This document shows, one piece after another, positions 1 through 11,820 of a stretch of 64,000 nt of DNA. Positions within the stretch are counted from its first letter, which is position 1; every line of letters starts with the position of its first letter. The DNA lies in contig JARWMV010000252.1 in NCBI GenBank assembly GCA_030998015.1, forward strand, positions 372,001 to 436,000, given 5' to 3'. This DNA comes from Ceratorhiza oryzae-sativae (taxonomy: Eukaryota > Basidiomycota > Agaricomycetes > Cantharellales > Ceratobasidiaceae). Position numbers and translations under genes: made by a program. The notes under the pieces were generated by a model, which made no database searches, had not been told where the DNA came from, and saw nothing but the letters and a program-made list of their open reading frames with translations.

Positions 1-731
1 CAGCAAGCTGTTGGGCGAAAATAGCATTTTCGGAAAGGAACCCATAACTGGAAGAAGGTGTGAGAGGCGAGGATAAGATCAAGATGCATGCCTACCCTGG
101 GTGGATAGCCTGTGCGCCACTACGCTTTGCAACCTCAATAATCTTATCCATTCGTAAATAACTCTCGGACGAAGGGGCCGGTCCTATGCAATACGCCTCA
201 TCGGCCTATATCGTGATACGTCATTAGTTAGAGTAAAAATTACACACGAAGTCAGCTCAACCAACCATCTTGACATGTAGAGCATTCCTATCAACCTCGC
301 TGTAGACTGCAACAGTCTTGATTCCCAGTTTCCTCGCGGTACGGATAACTCGACACGCAATCTCTCCCCTAGCTCGTGTAAATATAAAACTCTTGATCAA
401 CTCGAGTGAAGCGTACCTATTGGCTATAAGAATCTTATCAAACAATGGCTTCGCTGTCCCAGTTTTCTTCACAGCCCCAGAAGGGGCAACTAAATAGCTA
501 AATGAACAAACATCAATCAAACCAATACAATCGCTTACTCGTCGCGAAACTACGGGATATCCCCAGCCCTTCAAAGTGTTTCGTCAACCCTACAGTGTTA
601 TTCCCGGCAGAACAAGGAATCGAGATGGCGCCGGCACGTCTGGAAGTCTCGGCGACTAGAGTGGACAATGTCGATTTACGCGCGACTTGTCGCAACACAT
701 TTGAAGTAGCCTTTTTCGAGGTCGGAATCAT
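1..731 (-). CDS. Biotin-dependent carboxylase alpha subunit, N-terminal part (methylcrotonyl-CoA carboxylase type)
   Basis: This is the first part of a biotin carboxylase subunit, which carboxylates biotin with ATP and bicarbonate. The likely enzyme is mitochondrial methylcrotonyl-CoA carboxylase alpha, of leucine catabolism. The ATG at 731 opens a Ser/Arg/Lys-rich leader that looks like a mitochondrial presequence. After an intron near 490-555 comes [12 protein letters not shown], and after another near 370-418 [20 protein letters not shown], the start of the biotin carboxylase N domain. A third intron (about 210-265) leads to [17 protein letters not shown] and [12 protein letters not shown]. 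The gene runs off the left edge, so the ATP-grasp, carboxyltransferase-linking and biotinyl domains are not seen. Propionyl-CoA or pyruvate carboxylase share this region, but fungi normally have the MCC form. Family confidence is high, exact substrate moderate. Confidence 0.8.
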
Positions 732-1629
732 GGCGAGTACAAGGTGTTCAGAGGTCGGTAGAGAGCAAAACGTAAAACCCGCCTCTGATTATGGTTTTGT
801 ATTCGGACTTAGATCCGTTCCGAGGAGAGTGGTGGTGATGCTCCCATCACATGACATGTCGGGATGTCTTTAGGGTTGGTTGGCACTATTTGTACCGACA
901 GTGGATATATGTAACATGATTTGAATATTTTAGCTCCAAATTAACAGCCAGGCCTTAATTTCTGGCTCCTATGTGCTGCTAGACTTGGGAATCTGGCAAA
1001 AATCTTCTCTAGGTCTTTGCAATTTGTGCAGCCTTTTTTTTGGACTGGGTGAATGACGCTGATCGATATGATTCCTCCTAGTGTCCCTTAAACAAATGAG
1101 TGCGTGTGCGTATCTCGAGAACTTCGTCCCTATCATGCCAACTTCCACCGAGATATCGAAACCAATATATCGGGTATCAGATATCTATGTCAAAGGAGAG
1201 CGAGAGCCACCATTTCGCAGACAGCTCCTCCTGAGTGCTTGATTGATATTTTTGGTAGTGGTGGCGAAGGCAACAGGCTTAATATAAAAAGCCGGTAGCC
1301 TATATGCTACGGATTCATCTTACGGCCCACGCAAGTTATTAACTCGTTCTTATTAGTGGTCGAACCGAATCTCCTTACGACCGGCAGACATGTCTTCGCT
1401 GAATCAATTCGCGGTCGGGACGGCCGCTCTCGCTCTCTGACTCTGAATGCTCGCAAACCATGGGTATATGTGCATTCTCAACATTGTATTTGATCCTGCT
1501 TTCACTCACTCAAACTGCTAGTTCCCACCATGGCAAAAACGTCTCCATATTCACCCTTGTCCCCGCTATTCAAAACTGTGCAACTTTAGCTTCTTCTATG
1601 CCTTTTTCCTATCTTGTGTTGGTGTTGTT
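732..1629. other. Intergenic stretch upstream of the carboxylase gene
   Basis: No supported gene. It should hold the promoter of the minus-strand carboxylase gene and possibly lost 5' exons of the peroxygenase-like remnant downstream. A short frame beginning ATGTCTTCGCTG near 1390 ends after 16 codons and shows no recognisable domain. Confidence 0.4.
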
Positions 1630-2000
1630 TTCTCTGGCTCGCTTTATCATTCTCTCTCCGATCTCGCTGCTCCCGGTGAGCTCGGGTACAATGCTTCCAT
1701 AGCTCGCCATGATCTGGATGCGGACATCATTGTTCCTCCTTCCAAGCTCGTAGACGAACTCGTAAAATACTCCAAACATGGAAAGTCACTGTCATTCAAG
1801 GACCTCGCAGAGGCGCAGGTGAGGAGAGAATCCAAACTAGCCCAGCCGCTAGACGATTTTATAGATGGAGCAGCACGGGAAGATGTGTCCAATCTTTTGA
1901 GGAGGATGGCAACGGTGTGGGTGTGCGCGTCTCGATCGATCATGTTAGGGTTTGGTCTGGCGAGGAGCGCTTACCAGACAGTTATGCACCACCTAAATAG
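1630..2000 (+). pseudogene. Remnant of a heme-thiolate peroxidase (Peroxidase_2 / unspecific peroxygenase-like)
   Basis: The frame gives LAAPGELGYNASIARHDLD, then VPPSKLVDELVKYSKHGKSL and QVRRESKLAQPLDDF. This is the layout of the middle of Peroxidase_2 proteins (chloroperoxidase / unspecific peroxygenase), extracellular heme-thiolate oxidases. Near 1883 the frame breaks by one base; reading then resumes as FEEDGNGVGVRVSIDHVRVW and SGEERLPDSYAPPK, which fits the family's later segment. A TAG follows at 1998-2000, although the same frame stays open beyond it to 2086. The N-terminal Pro-Cys-Pro heme-ligand region was not found upstream. Either this is a truncated pseudogene, or the frameshift is one of the homopolymer deletions seen throughout the window (TTTT at the break) and only the 5' end is missing. 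Confidence 0.5.
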
Positions 2001-2191
2001 ATTTTCAGATTCAAGACTGGAGAAACCGAGAAGGCAAGAATGAAATTCATAATGGATGAAATTAGGGGGAATGTCAAATCCAAATGAAATTAGTCCCGAA
2101 GTCGAATCAGCTTCTCACTATCACAGCATCTTGTTACGCGCTATTTCATTTTAGTATACTAAGGCTCTACATGGTCTCCTATGTGCTCTAC

Positions 2192-3706
2192 TTAGAATTT
2201 GAACACCTATAACATGCGCGTTAAGGCCTCAATACACCAGGATATATTAACAAGTTATTGCTCACTTGTTCTGAAGTATAGCCCAGTTCCTTCAGTACAC
2301 CTGCAAGCTCGCCCTGCTTCATACCGTCCTTCTTGCCTGTTTGGGTCATGGATTAACACTGTCTTACTATTCAAAAATGACACGTACCGGCAAGAGTAGC
2401 TACTTGTCCAGGAGGGCCTGAATATACTTTGTCAATATCAACCACTCTGATGATGAAGAGTTCCACATACCGCAAACGTATACCATAGTCTTCGGCCCCA
2501 ACGATGGTGGCGCGATCTCCTTCTTCAACAGTTCCTTTGTGATGTAACCAGTAGCACCTATGAACACGCTTGCTGAACCTCATATTCAAAGATGATACCA
2601 CCGCCCGGCTCACCTGTCCAGTTCTGGTCACCCTTGTCAACTATGTACAAAACATCAAACCGATCGCCGTGTTTGGCCTTGAGCCTGTCAAACTCCTCTT
2701 TGAGGAGGATATCACTAGGAGTTACATTTCCGAACAAGAGCTTGAACTTGGTCTTGTCCTCTTTGTCGGCCAGAGAATGGGTAAGGATCTATCCCATGTA
2801 GTGTTGGATAGTTCGAAGTGTGTCAAATCAGAGCCCAGCATACCTGGTACATAGGGGTACTAAGAAGGGTAAGATATAAGAATGTACCAAGGCCAAGGTC
2901 TAGCTCACATTCCGCTTCCTCCGGCAATCAATGTGACCTGCTCAAATTCATTGGCCTTCCATGGCCGCTTCACGATAGGCCCCTTGACATCGACCTTGTC
3001 ACCAGGTTTGAGATTAAATATGTACGGCGTGAGCACACCTATAGAAGAGATAAGAAACATCCAATAATATAAATACGGGTTATTTTTTTTTTACCGGTGT
3101 CGTACTTCTTGATGAGGAACGTGACCTCTCCCTCTTGCTCACGGTCGGAGATAGGGGTGTAGGGACGTCCTACGGGGCTGGATGTATGTAAATGAAATGT
3201 TGTCACTATGAGTGAATAACCTGAGTACTTACCTACCCTTCTTATCCTTGGGAGCGTTGGGATCAGAGGCAGATGCCTTGAGGTACACCAAACCAGAGAC
3301 TGGCAATAGGGTAGCAGTACCCGGAGGGAGACTAAGTGTGAACCTATTCTACAAATAAATCACAAGAAAGCGAGACAAAGCTAGCTGGACTTACGTTGCA
3401 GTGTTATGGTTGTATGGCTCAATCTTCTTGACGGTGAACTCCTTGAAATTATCCTTATCTAATGCGCTGACGAGCGGGACTTTGGGCTTGGAAGCGGTGC
3501 CCGAACGATCAGCATAGACATATGCGCCAATACCGAGAAGGCCGCCAATCCCCAAGAGGAGTGGGAGGTTGGACGACTTGCTAGCTGGTGGAGGAGCGGT
3601 AGAGTATCGGCGGGCCGAGGTTGTCTAAGCGCAAGTTGAGTTTACGCCCAAGGTAAGAAGTCAATGAACATACGATATTACGAGAAGCGACGCGAAGCAA
3701 CGACAT
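2192..3706 (-). CDS. MCR1: NADH-cytochrome b5 reductase 2, mitochondrial
   Basis: FAD enzyme that passes electrons from NADH to cytochrome b5 or ergosterol-synthesis acceptors at the mitochondrial outer membrane/intermembrane space. The ATG at 3706 begins a Ser/Arg-rich presequence (MSLLRVASRNI), followed by a Gly/Leu membrane segment near residues 28-45. Diagnostic motifs are RPYTPISD (FAD binding), the GDKVDVKGP loop, GGSGITPMYQ (NADH binding, split over three exons), KTKFKLLFGNVTPSDIL, YVCGPPGQVA and the C-terminal end QVFKF. At least seven introns occur. TPMYQ is encoded largely by a 16 nt exon at 2844-2859. The full family architecture is present without a frameshift. Confidence 0.92.
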
Positions 3707-3990
3707 TTTGCTAATACCACAAATGTTAGTCGTCTAATTATCCTGGCATGGACATGCATTCAATACTCTCACATGTTTCGGCTGGTTGAGGCAAGGTGAA
3801 GACCAAACGGATTCTCAATTTCGCAATTGCCTGGGAAAGTTCATAAATGACGCGAGCCCGCTTAGTCAGGCAACCTACGGGATTTTTTGGACTTTGATTG
3901 ACGGGATTTGAACTCAACCACATCGGCGCACAATCAAAGGTGAGCATATGGTTGGCGGAAAGGTATATCACAGCTCAAACGATTGCAGGA

Positions 3991-4512
3991 ATGGCAAACA
4001 CAGATACTAACCAGACGGACTATTACGCGCTCTTGGGTGTGGCTATGAACGCCGAGATCGCCACCATTAAACAGGCGTACCGAGGAGCCCTGTTAAGGGC
4101 ACATCCTGACAAACAGACTCAGTCGCTTAACCAATGGTCTACTACGCCCACAGTCGCCATTACACAACTCCAAGAGGCATTTCGTACCCTTTCCGACCCG
4201 AAGCTACGTGCATCCTACGATGAATTATTAAACGAGGGAAAAGGGATGTTCACGTTGAGTGCGGTTGTCCAACGACCTGCACACGAGGTCTCACTTGATG
4301 AGTTCACGGAGGAGGAAATCAAGGGGGATGGGAATATCATGTCTCAATGGACGTATTTGTGCCGTTGTGGAGGTCAGTTCATAGTAGAAGAGGCGCAGTT
4401 GGAGGAGGGTGTACATTATATAGGCTGTGGTGGATGTTCTGAGGTCATATGGGTTGGATACGAAGAAGTTGATGATGTACAAGGCCAAGAGGGTGAATCT
4501 AATCAGCCATGA
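3991..4512 (+). CDS. DPH4: Diphthamide biosynthesis protein 4 (J-domain, CSL zinc finger)
   Basis: J-protein of the diphthamide pathway, which supplies iron/electrons for modifying elongation factor 2. The single exon from ATG 3991 gives 173 residues. Residues about 8-80 form the J-domain (DYYALLGV, HPD motif in RAHPDKQ, TLSDPKLRASYDELL). The C-terminal part carries a CSL-type zinc finger with CRCGG and GCGGCSEVI. A longer in-frame extension upstream starts only at a non-ATG codon, so 3991 is preferred. Length and domain order match Dph4/Jjj3. The start lies 285 bp from the divergent MCR1 start, so the two share a short promoter region. Confidence 0.88.
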   Translation: MANTDTNQTDYYALLGVAMNAEIATIKQAYRGALLRAHPDKQTQSLNQWSTTPTVAITQLQEAFRTLSDPKLRASYDELLNEGKGMFTLSAVVQRPAHEVSLDEFTEEEIKGDGNIMSQWTYLCRCGGQFIVEEAQLEEGVHYIGCGGCSEVIWVGYEEVDDVQGQEGESNQP

Positions 4513-4566
4513 TCACTATTCCGCCCACGTTCCGAACGGCACAGCGGACTTACCAGAGTTCTAAGT

Positions 4567-4905
4567 CTAGCTTTTTTCCAGTGGTTGATTCGAGTTATGA
4601 TCCTTGGCGAATGCTCCCGTATTCCCTCTCGCTTCAGCGCCTTCCAGCCCTTTCAACATCCCTCCAAGATTCTTCAACAGCTCATCGAGCTTGCTCTCTA
4701 CTCCATCCGCGACGTTCTCAGCGGCATCCAGCTCCCGCAAAAGTTGCGCCAAGTTTTGTTCACTCAGCTCCTCGCCTTCGTGGCCCAGCGCCGAGTTGAC
4801 ACCCGTCAATGCCTCTTCGAGTATTCGAAGCTGTTCAAGACCGTTTGAAGCGGCCCCTAACGCATTGGATGCAGCTTTTTCTGGGTTTGAGCCGTTTAAG
4901 CTCAT
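4567..4905 (-). CDS. Small coiled-coil protein of unknown function
   Basis: A 112-residue single-exon frame starting MSLNGSNPEKAASN and ending with a charged, polar tail. Its middle is an acidic heptad-rich helix (LSEQNLAQLLRELDAAEN, KLDELLKNLGGMLKGL), typical of a coiled coil. There is no signal peptide, membrane segment or catalytic motif. It converges on DPH4 with a 54 bp gap. I do not recognise the family. The clean heptad spacing argues for coding, although overlapping frames on the other strand are also open. Confidence 0.5.
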   Translation of the reverse strand: MSLNGSNPEKAASNALGAASNGLEQLRILEEALTGVNSALGHEGEELSEQNLAQLLRELDAAENVADGVESKLDELLKNLGGMLKGLEGAEARGNTGAFAKDHNSNQPLEKS

Positions 4906-5251
4906 TAAGGATAATTGGGTACGATGGTGGTGTTCGTCTGGAGGGTAAGTCCCTAATTAGGCTATCTTTGGCAGGTCCGATGACATAATGGTGATCGGTG
5001 TGAGGTTGTTTGCAAATGAAATTTCTCCATCCGCCGACCACAACCTCAGGCTGTTGCCAAAACTAACTACGTGAGCTGAGCCAGACCGAGGGCGCGTCCT
5101 GATTAGATATCTGGGCTGTACAAGTAACGAATCTTTATTTATTTATTCTTCTACTCGAGTGTATCAGATCTCCAGTGCTCTGTGAATCCACTTCTCGGCC
5201 TGGCTTCAGCACCGGCATAAACCTATATAATATTATTCCATTAACCTCACT

Positions 5252-7718
5252 ATGACATCCCCCGCGCAAGCCCCCTCCTTTGCTGGCTCTGGTCAAAGCT
5301 TCAGCCCAAACTTACCCCATGGGTGTGAGTGTCCTAAATACCAGCATGTCCGTTGAAGGCATCAATGCTAAATTATCGTTTATCGTAGACAAGAAGTAAT
5401 ATCAGCACAAGGATTCACACAAATGACACCTGTACAGGCAAGCACTATCCCGCTATTCATGAAACACAAGGACGTTGTTGTAGAGGTGAGCACTACCCTT
5501 CTCCAAATAGAGGCTCCTACAATCAAGTAAAAGGCAGTCACAGGATCTGGAAAAACTCTAGCCTTCGTTGTGCCGATTATTGAAAAACTCATTCGTCGGG
5601 AGACTCCACTTCGGAAAAATGAGGTTGGCGCTCTTATCATCTCCCCTACTCGGTGAGTTTCTTCGAGACGATCGATATCATAGAGAGCGCTGAGCCCAGA
5701 AACAAAGAGAACTAGCCGCGCAAATCCATTCAATCTTCCAACTCTTTCTGGACGCTCAACCAACCCAGCCTTCGGATCCCGATGCAGACCCCGACGAGCC
5801 ACCACCACCGCCTACTTACCCTCCACCGCTTCTTTTGGTTTCGGGTACTACATCAACGCCAGCTCAGGACGTCGAAAGGTTCCTTGATACTTCGGCCGAT
5901 ATTGTGGTCGGAACGCCTGGGCGGATAGAAGAGTTTTTACTGGGACGAGGTTCTACCCATGTGACTGTTAAAGAGCTAGAGGTTTTGGTGCTGGACGAGG
6001 CCGACAGGTACGCTGCTCCATCTAATTCCAATAAATAAAATCGCATTGGTTAAATTGAGCTCAGACTCCTCGATCTTGGATTTCTTTCTTCTATCTCAAA
6101 AATCCTCAAACATCTACCCAAGCAACGGCGAACTGGACTCTTTAGCGCCACGATGACTGATGCGCTTTCGGAACTTGTTCGAGTTGGTCTCCGAAACCCT
6201 GTTCGCATAGTTGTCAAAGTGGAGAACAAGAAACGCAAAGCGGGCGAGGAGGCCCCAACGGAGAGGCGGACTCCTGCAACGTAAGTTGGGTTGATTATGT
6301 TTGTGACAAAAACCAATCCTTTTATAGGTTACAAAACTTTTTCATAGAATGTGGACCGGAAGAGAAGACACTGCAGTTTTTGCGCATACTGTCACACGAA
6401 CGGAATCATTATGGATCGGCTCGGTTTATTGCATATTTTGCTACGTGTGCATGTGTGGAATACTTCTCCAAAGTCTGTGCACTTTCTCAGCTGTCGCTCT
6501 AGCTTCTAAAGTTTTGGTATAGGTCTTCACACGCCTCCCCGACACTTCCGATATTAAAATATATGCGCTCCATGGACACCTAACACCATCCAAGCGAGCG
6601 TCTACTCTCGCAGCATTCGCCGCGCACCCCTCGACTTCATCTGCGCCCTCTCTTCTCCTTGCCACAGACGTTGCAGCACGTGGACTCGACTTGCCGGATG
6701 TCGACGCAGTAGTCCAATTCGACCCTCCAACCGACCCAAAGCAGTATAGCCATCGAGCTGGGAGGACTGCTAGGGCAGGACGTAAAGGTCGAGCATGGGC
6801 ATTACTGTGTAAAGGCCGAGAAAGGGAGTATGTTGGTAAGTGTATTTATCATAATGTAGTAACTTTAATAATTTTCCATGTCAGATTTCTTGGCTGTACG
6901 ACAGATACCTCTGAAGGAACACCCGTACCTCCACCTGGATGATGCTTCCACCTCCCGAATGGACTCCGAGCGTCCCCTTGACGAAGCTGCTTCGGAACTT
7001 TTCCAAAGAATACGAGCCATTGTCCGAACCGATCGTGACATCTACGACAAGGTGGATGTTTCTTCCAATAGTCCGCACAGATCGATTCCTCACGCTTAGC
7101 TCAGAGCATGAAGGCATTTGTCTCATTTGTCCGCTCCTACTCCAAACATGAGGCGTCCTACATCTTCCGAATCAAGGACTTGGACCTCGTTGGTGTCGCC
7201 AAAAGCTTTGGGCTCATTCGATTGCCAAAGATGCCCGAACTTACCAACCGCGATGGGTGGTCAGACCTTGAGATTGATGTGAGTCGTTGATACTTAGCAG
7301 GATTTGGGCCTGACCTTGTATGCAGTGGGACACCATCCCCTATCTGGACAAGACGAGAGAGGCACAAAGGCTTGTCGCACTGCGATCTGCCTCGGAGACC
7401 GCTGCTGCGCGCCGCCAAGAACGGGATGCTGTTTCGGAAAGACGAAAGGCGCAGAAACAGAAAAACAGTGCGTGGAGCACTCAGGCCTCAAAGGCCAAGG
7501 CACGGGATGTCAGAAAAGAGAAAAAACAGAGGAAAAGGACATGGTTGAAGAAGCAAATGGAAGCAGAAGCCAAGGGAAATGATGACGGAGAGGTCAACGA
7601 GAGTGGGGAGGACACCGACGACTGGAGAGAGCTAAAAAACGAGGAAAGAGTTGTAAAGAAGGCAAAAAGGGCGAAGAATCCCGAGCCAGAATTGGAAGTG
7701 TCTTACGAAGGACTCTAA
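5252..7718 (+). CDS. SPB4: ATP-dependent rRNA helicase (DDX55 type)
   Basis: DEAD-box RNA helicase needed for 60S ribosomal subunit assembly in the nucleolus. Exons carry the Q motif ([14 protein letters not shown]), motif I (AVTGSGKT), Ia (PTRELA), TPGR, motif II (DEAD in VLDEADRLLDLGF), SAT, motif V ([14 protein letters not shown]) and motif VI ([10 protein letters not shown]). [20 protein letters not shown] and [10 protein letters not shown] are diagnostic of Spb4/DDX55. The C-terminal part (7320-7718) is strongly basic and coiled (Lys/Arg/Gln/Glu-rich), ending ELEVSYEGL, as in Spb4. About seven short introns and no frameshift. The 3' end was copied by the tandem duplication downstream (see 9650-10075). 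Confidence 0.93.
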
Positions 7719-7888
7719 TAAGACTGAATGTTCATTTTACATCGAGTATCCAAATTGATAAATTAATACAACCGCGCAACGACGTGTAAGTACATGCGGT
7801 GTACATGTCGATGCAGTGCAGGGAAATCATAAAAATAAACTGCTTGGTTAGCGATAAATTGTTCAGAAGAATATCCTAAAAAAATTGT

Positions 7889-9157
7889 TCAATGGGGAAC
7901 AGTGCTCAGGGGGGCATATTCTCCTTTCCGGCGAGAAGAGCCCCGTACAATTGCAGAGTTGTCTGGAGAGGTCGGTGGTGGTGTATAAACAGGCGGAGCA
8001 TCGCTCGGTCCCGCATATGACCCTGCCGGGTCATATGAACTGGAACCTCCATGATCGATCCCTCCATATAAATTCGCTTCACTTTGCAATGCAGTACTGC
8101 CGTTCGAACGGGAGTTTGCGTCTTCGTATGTAAATGGGGTAACCATAACATGGGGTATTGTTGCGTCCAAATCGACCTTTTCAGATAATGCTTCTTCCTG
8201 TCGTCGGCGATGGCGGCATACGAAAAAGAATGCAGCAGCCGTGATAACCGCGAGTATAAGTACACCGCCTACAACCTAAAGCGGGATGTAAGTCAGTTCG
8301 CAACGCGCACTAGGGTGATAGATACACATACCCCACCAGCAAGTGCCCCGACATTGGTGTTGACTGAAGTTGGGGTGGGCGATGATCTGTCATGCAAAAG
8401 CCTGAGCGCTGGTGGAGTGAACTGGCGAATAAGGTGCTTACCCAGAAGTCTGTGTGATGCTTGGTGTAGCGCTAATCCGTGTGAGCGTGCGCCCAACAGA
8501 GGCTAGAGACTGATCAAGACAAGGCTGTTCAGAAACAAACAAATATAATGCAGGTATACATAGACTCACGGCCGTTGATTGAACACTCGCACTTGAGACG
8601 AATGTAGGGTTTGGCTAGTTTGCTCGGTCAGGACTAGGGTGTAATAGTAAGAGCAGACGACTCACTATAACGGGTACGTAATCCGATGTAAAGCTATATC
8701 TGTCCGCGCCTTCTATATAAAACTTTAGTTGTGTACCTGTAGCTTGGTTGTTGTCCCTTCAAGTGAAGCGATGTGATAATTAGCACGATGCGAACGCGAA
8801 ACGCAGATTCCTCCACCCACCAAAAGAAAGGGGTTACAGTAACATACATCATACTGATTTGTTGGTCTTGTCCCTGGTCACTCCTCTTCGATATCGTGAA
8901 GTTGTATGGAAACTGACGGTACATTCGTTTATTGGATCAATCTGGCGAGCCACACACACTCACACTGTAACCCGTTCCGTTAGGATCGAGTATTCGAAAA
9001 TTAATATTTCCACCCTCTACATACTTCTTTAGTCAAAGGTATGTGTGGTGTTTGACGACCGATGCTCACCATACAGACTCGTTGGCATCGCGAGCACCCA
9101 CCCTGAAACGCGCCGGCAGACCCCGAGTGCTATTATTATTTGAGAACAGAAACGCAT
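7889..9157 (-). CDS. Single-pass membrane protein, duplicated copy A
   Basis: Multi-exon gene of unknown function. The first exon (from ATG 9157) reads as a hydrophobic signal peptide (MRFCSQIIIALGV...) and stops at a GT donor. A later extracellular exon contains NINFRILDPNGTGY, and another NFTISKRSDQGQDQQIS. Near 8290-8210 a transmembrane helix VVGGVLILAVITAAAFFFVC is followed by the stop-transfer RHRRRQ. The cytoplasmic tail (7889-8200) is Ser/Gly/Pro-rich with DAPPVYTPPPTSPDN and ends YAPLSTVPH. The type I topology is clear from sequence; exact internal exon borders are approximate. The paralogue at 10216-11530 is disrupted, so this copy is the likely functional one. The shape resembles fungal cell-surface sensors or adhesins, but no family was recognised. 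Confidence 0.6.
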
Positions 9158-9439
9158 TGGGAAGAAGGAGCCGTTCGAGCAGTATATTAGGGAGAAGGGT
9201 AGCTCAAGTACTAGGCAAGCACACCGCAGGATATGCGGCTGCAAGTTGATGCCCTCGGGCAAGTACTTGAGCGTTTTGTACCGCCGCGTTCAATGAGGCG
9301 GTGCTAATTTATTCGGGTGGGTTGTTTAGGCGCTCCAGCAGCAATGCCCGTCTCTGCAAGTCCAAGGCTCATGCCAGGGCTTGTTAGAGAATAGACGAGG
9401 AGCGAATGGATTATATTATATGCCTCGAATAATATTAAA

Positions 9440-9630
9440 AATATTCTTCGGCTGGCGCAAACGCACCAGAGTCCGAGGGGGATCAGCATCGCTTGTGCAA
9501 GCCGAGTTGTCCGTACCGGGGCCTTCGCAGCCACTTCTGGCACCGCCACCTGAGATGCTGTAGCATCAGCCAGTTATTCGGATGAAATAGAGCCTTTGTT
9601 TTGATCCCATTGATCTAAAAATAAAATATG
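9440..9630 (-). pseudogene. Duplicated fragment of the EXO84 3' end
   Basis: The minus-strand frame QVAVPEVAAKAP corresponds to QVAMPEVTVVAEAP near the EXO84 C-terminus (about 11950), with matching bases on both sides, including a shared GACTCCGAGGGGG-like tract. It has in-frame stops and lacks the rest of the gene. It lies exactly where a tandem copy of the SPB4-membrane protein-EXO84 interval would place it. Confidence 0.7.
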
Positions 9631-9649
9631 CTATACCCTTCACCTCCAG

Positions 9650-10075
9650 CGTTCGAGCCTCGCCGCCAAATGCGCTCGATGAATCCAACTGTCAAATATG
9701 CTGGAGCTTTACCACCCCTGAAGGGCAATTTCGAGATCGATTTGAGTCGTTCGTACTCAGTTTGATTAACGCTTGATGTCTTTGCCTTACATGCATTGGC
9801 ACTACAATTTGCCTGTGCCATGAACTACAGGACGCTGTCCAGAAGCAGAAAACAGTGCGTGGGGCAGTCGTGCAGGCCCACCACGTCACAAAGGCGGGAA
9901 AAGAGAGAAACGAAATGGCTGAATAAACAGAAGATGTTTGTACTCTATAGGTTTAGCAATGCAGGTAGGGGCGGGATGATGCCGAATACTAGGAGGTGCT
10001 GAAAGTCGAGGAAGGAACTGCAAACAGGCGGAACAAGCAAGGGATTCGGAAACATCATCCAAAGGGCTGTGGTAA
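9650..10075 (+). pseudogene. Duplicated fragment of the SPB4 3' end
   Basis: Bases here follow SPB4 7185-7720 with substitutions and gaps. The intron boundary GAGATCGATTTGAGTCGT matches the SPB4 donor at about 7268. A stretch around 9845 (AACAGTGCGTGGGGCAG) matches 7466 onward, and the Lys/Arg-rich segment near 9900 matches 7510-7560. The reading frame is broken by several indels and stops and there is no helicase core. This is the left end of the second unit of the tandem duplication. Confidence 0.75.
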
Positions 10076-10215
10076 ACCGTTTGTTTCATCCAGCATCGAA
10101 TATGCCATCCAAAAGATCAATGTGGCTATGCAAACCGCACATCTGCGTAATGCAACACGAATCATAAAAACAAAGTTATTTAGTCAGTAGTGGAATGTCC
10201 CGAGGAGAATCAGAT

Positions 10216-11530
10216 TCAATGGGGAATAGTGTTCATAGGAGCATATGCTCCTTTTCGACGAGGGAAATTTTGTACAGAAACTGGGTTGTCCAAGGAGGTT
10301 AGCGCAGGCGGTGTATAAATGGGCGGTGCGTCGCCATAGACCTCTGTTAGATCGTATGAACTGGATCCACTATAGGAGGTGGATCCCGTGTGGGAAGCAG
10401 ATCCTCCATACGAGCTTGGCCAACGTAATGGTCTAGTTTGGTCATATGTGTGGGGATTGGGATTGGGGCTGTTGTATGTGAATGGGGTGACTATAACAGT
10501 AGGACTGGGGGATCCAAATTGGCTTTTTCGGATGAATCGTCTTTTCGTCAACAACAATCGAACAGGAAGAACGGAGCTCCTAAAATGATTACCAATACGA
10601 GCGCACCACCCACCACCTAGCCCGGAGCTAAATGACAACTGGCCTTAGCATCATAGATGTACTTACTCCACCAGCAACTGCACCAACATTAGCGCTTTCT
10701 GATTTTGGCGACATCGATGTCCTATGATTAAAAGGTTTGAGCTATGGGTAAGTGAATCAGTAAGAAACCAACTTACTCACTGACGTGCTAAGTCCCCAGC
10801 ATGTTGGACAGTAGACAGGCAAACAAAGGTAAATATAACATAAGCGAGTCGCTATGAAACCCACCGAGGTACTATTCAACGCAACTGTGCTGCCAATAGA
10901 GGCTAAAGACATGAGAAAACAAGCTATCAAGGAACATTTGAGATGAAAGAACAAAGCGGACTCACAGCTGTCGATTGAACACTCATGCTCAAGACAAATA
11001 TCGGGTTTGGTCATTGGGTCACGATCAAAACTGAGTGCAACGCTATGAGCATATAGCCAGAATGTAATCTGTCGTTGTAGAGGTGCCATTGTTCCCACTT
11101 TTTAGACTAAACTTTAATAGTGCTCCTATAGGTTGGTCATTATTCCTATTAGAGATGTGGTTTAGGCATCAGCATGATGATAGAAAGAGCAGGTAGTTGT
11201 TCCACCCACCAAAAGAATGGCGTACCAGTAACATACTGCACACCAACTTGGTTTCCTTTTCCTTGTGCATTGATTTTGTATACCAAACAGGTATATGGGA
11301 ACTACTATTGCATTAGTTTATTGGAATCGCTCCAGTGAACTCGAGACCTACGTTAAAACCTGTTCCATCGGGGTCGATTACTCGAAAATTGGTACTCGCA
11401 CCATCTATGCGTCCCTCCCAGCCAAATATATATACAAAACACGATCTGTGAAGCTCACCATAAACGCTCCTAGGCACGGCTAATATCCATCCCAAAACGT
11501 TTTGGCAGGTCGCAAGCGCTACCAATATCA
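10216..11530 (-). pseudogene. Membrane protein, duplicated copy B (disrupted)
   Basis: Paralogue of the gene at 7889-9157. The same elements appear in the same order: a signal-like segment LVALATCQNVLGWILAVP (near 11480-11530), NFRVIDPDGTGFNV, a transmembrane helix VVGGALVLVIILGAPFFLF and the tail IVTPFTYNS ... DAPPIYTPPALTSLDN ... YAPMNTIPH. The first exon lacks an ATG at the position used by copy A. A TGA directly follows the transmembrane helix (near 10553), and the next segment is one base out of frame relative to copy A (near 10510-10525). Missing start, stop codon and frameshift together support true decay rather than only sequence error. Confidence 0.65.
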
Positions 11531-11820
11531 AAAAAACACAAGCACATGTCGGGGAGATGAGGCGTTTAAGGAAGGTGGGAAAAGAGGGTTGTTCAAGTGC
11601 CAGGCGAGATAGCTGTGTTGGTTAGGTTGTTGGTGTAACAACTAGATGTCAATGCCCGAAACTAATTGCAGAACCCTTAAAAGCGTTGTAGCGCTTGATA
11701 AGGCTATGTTCATTCATCATTGCTCATCATTGGCACTGTCTGGGCATTGTAATCGTGTCTACATCAAAGTAAGCCCATGCTAAAAATACAACAGAGCACT
11801 AGAGCATCAGCGTATTTGTG

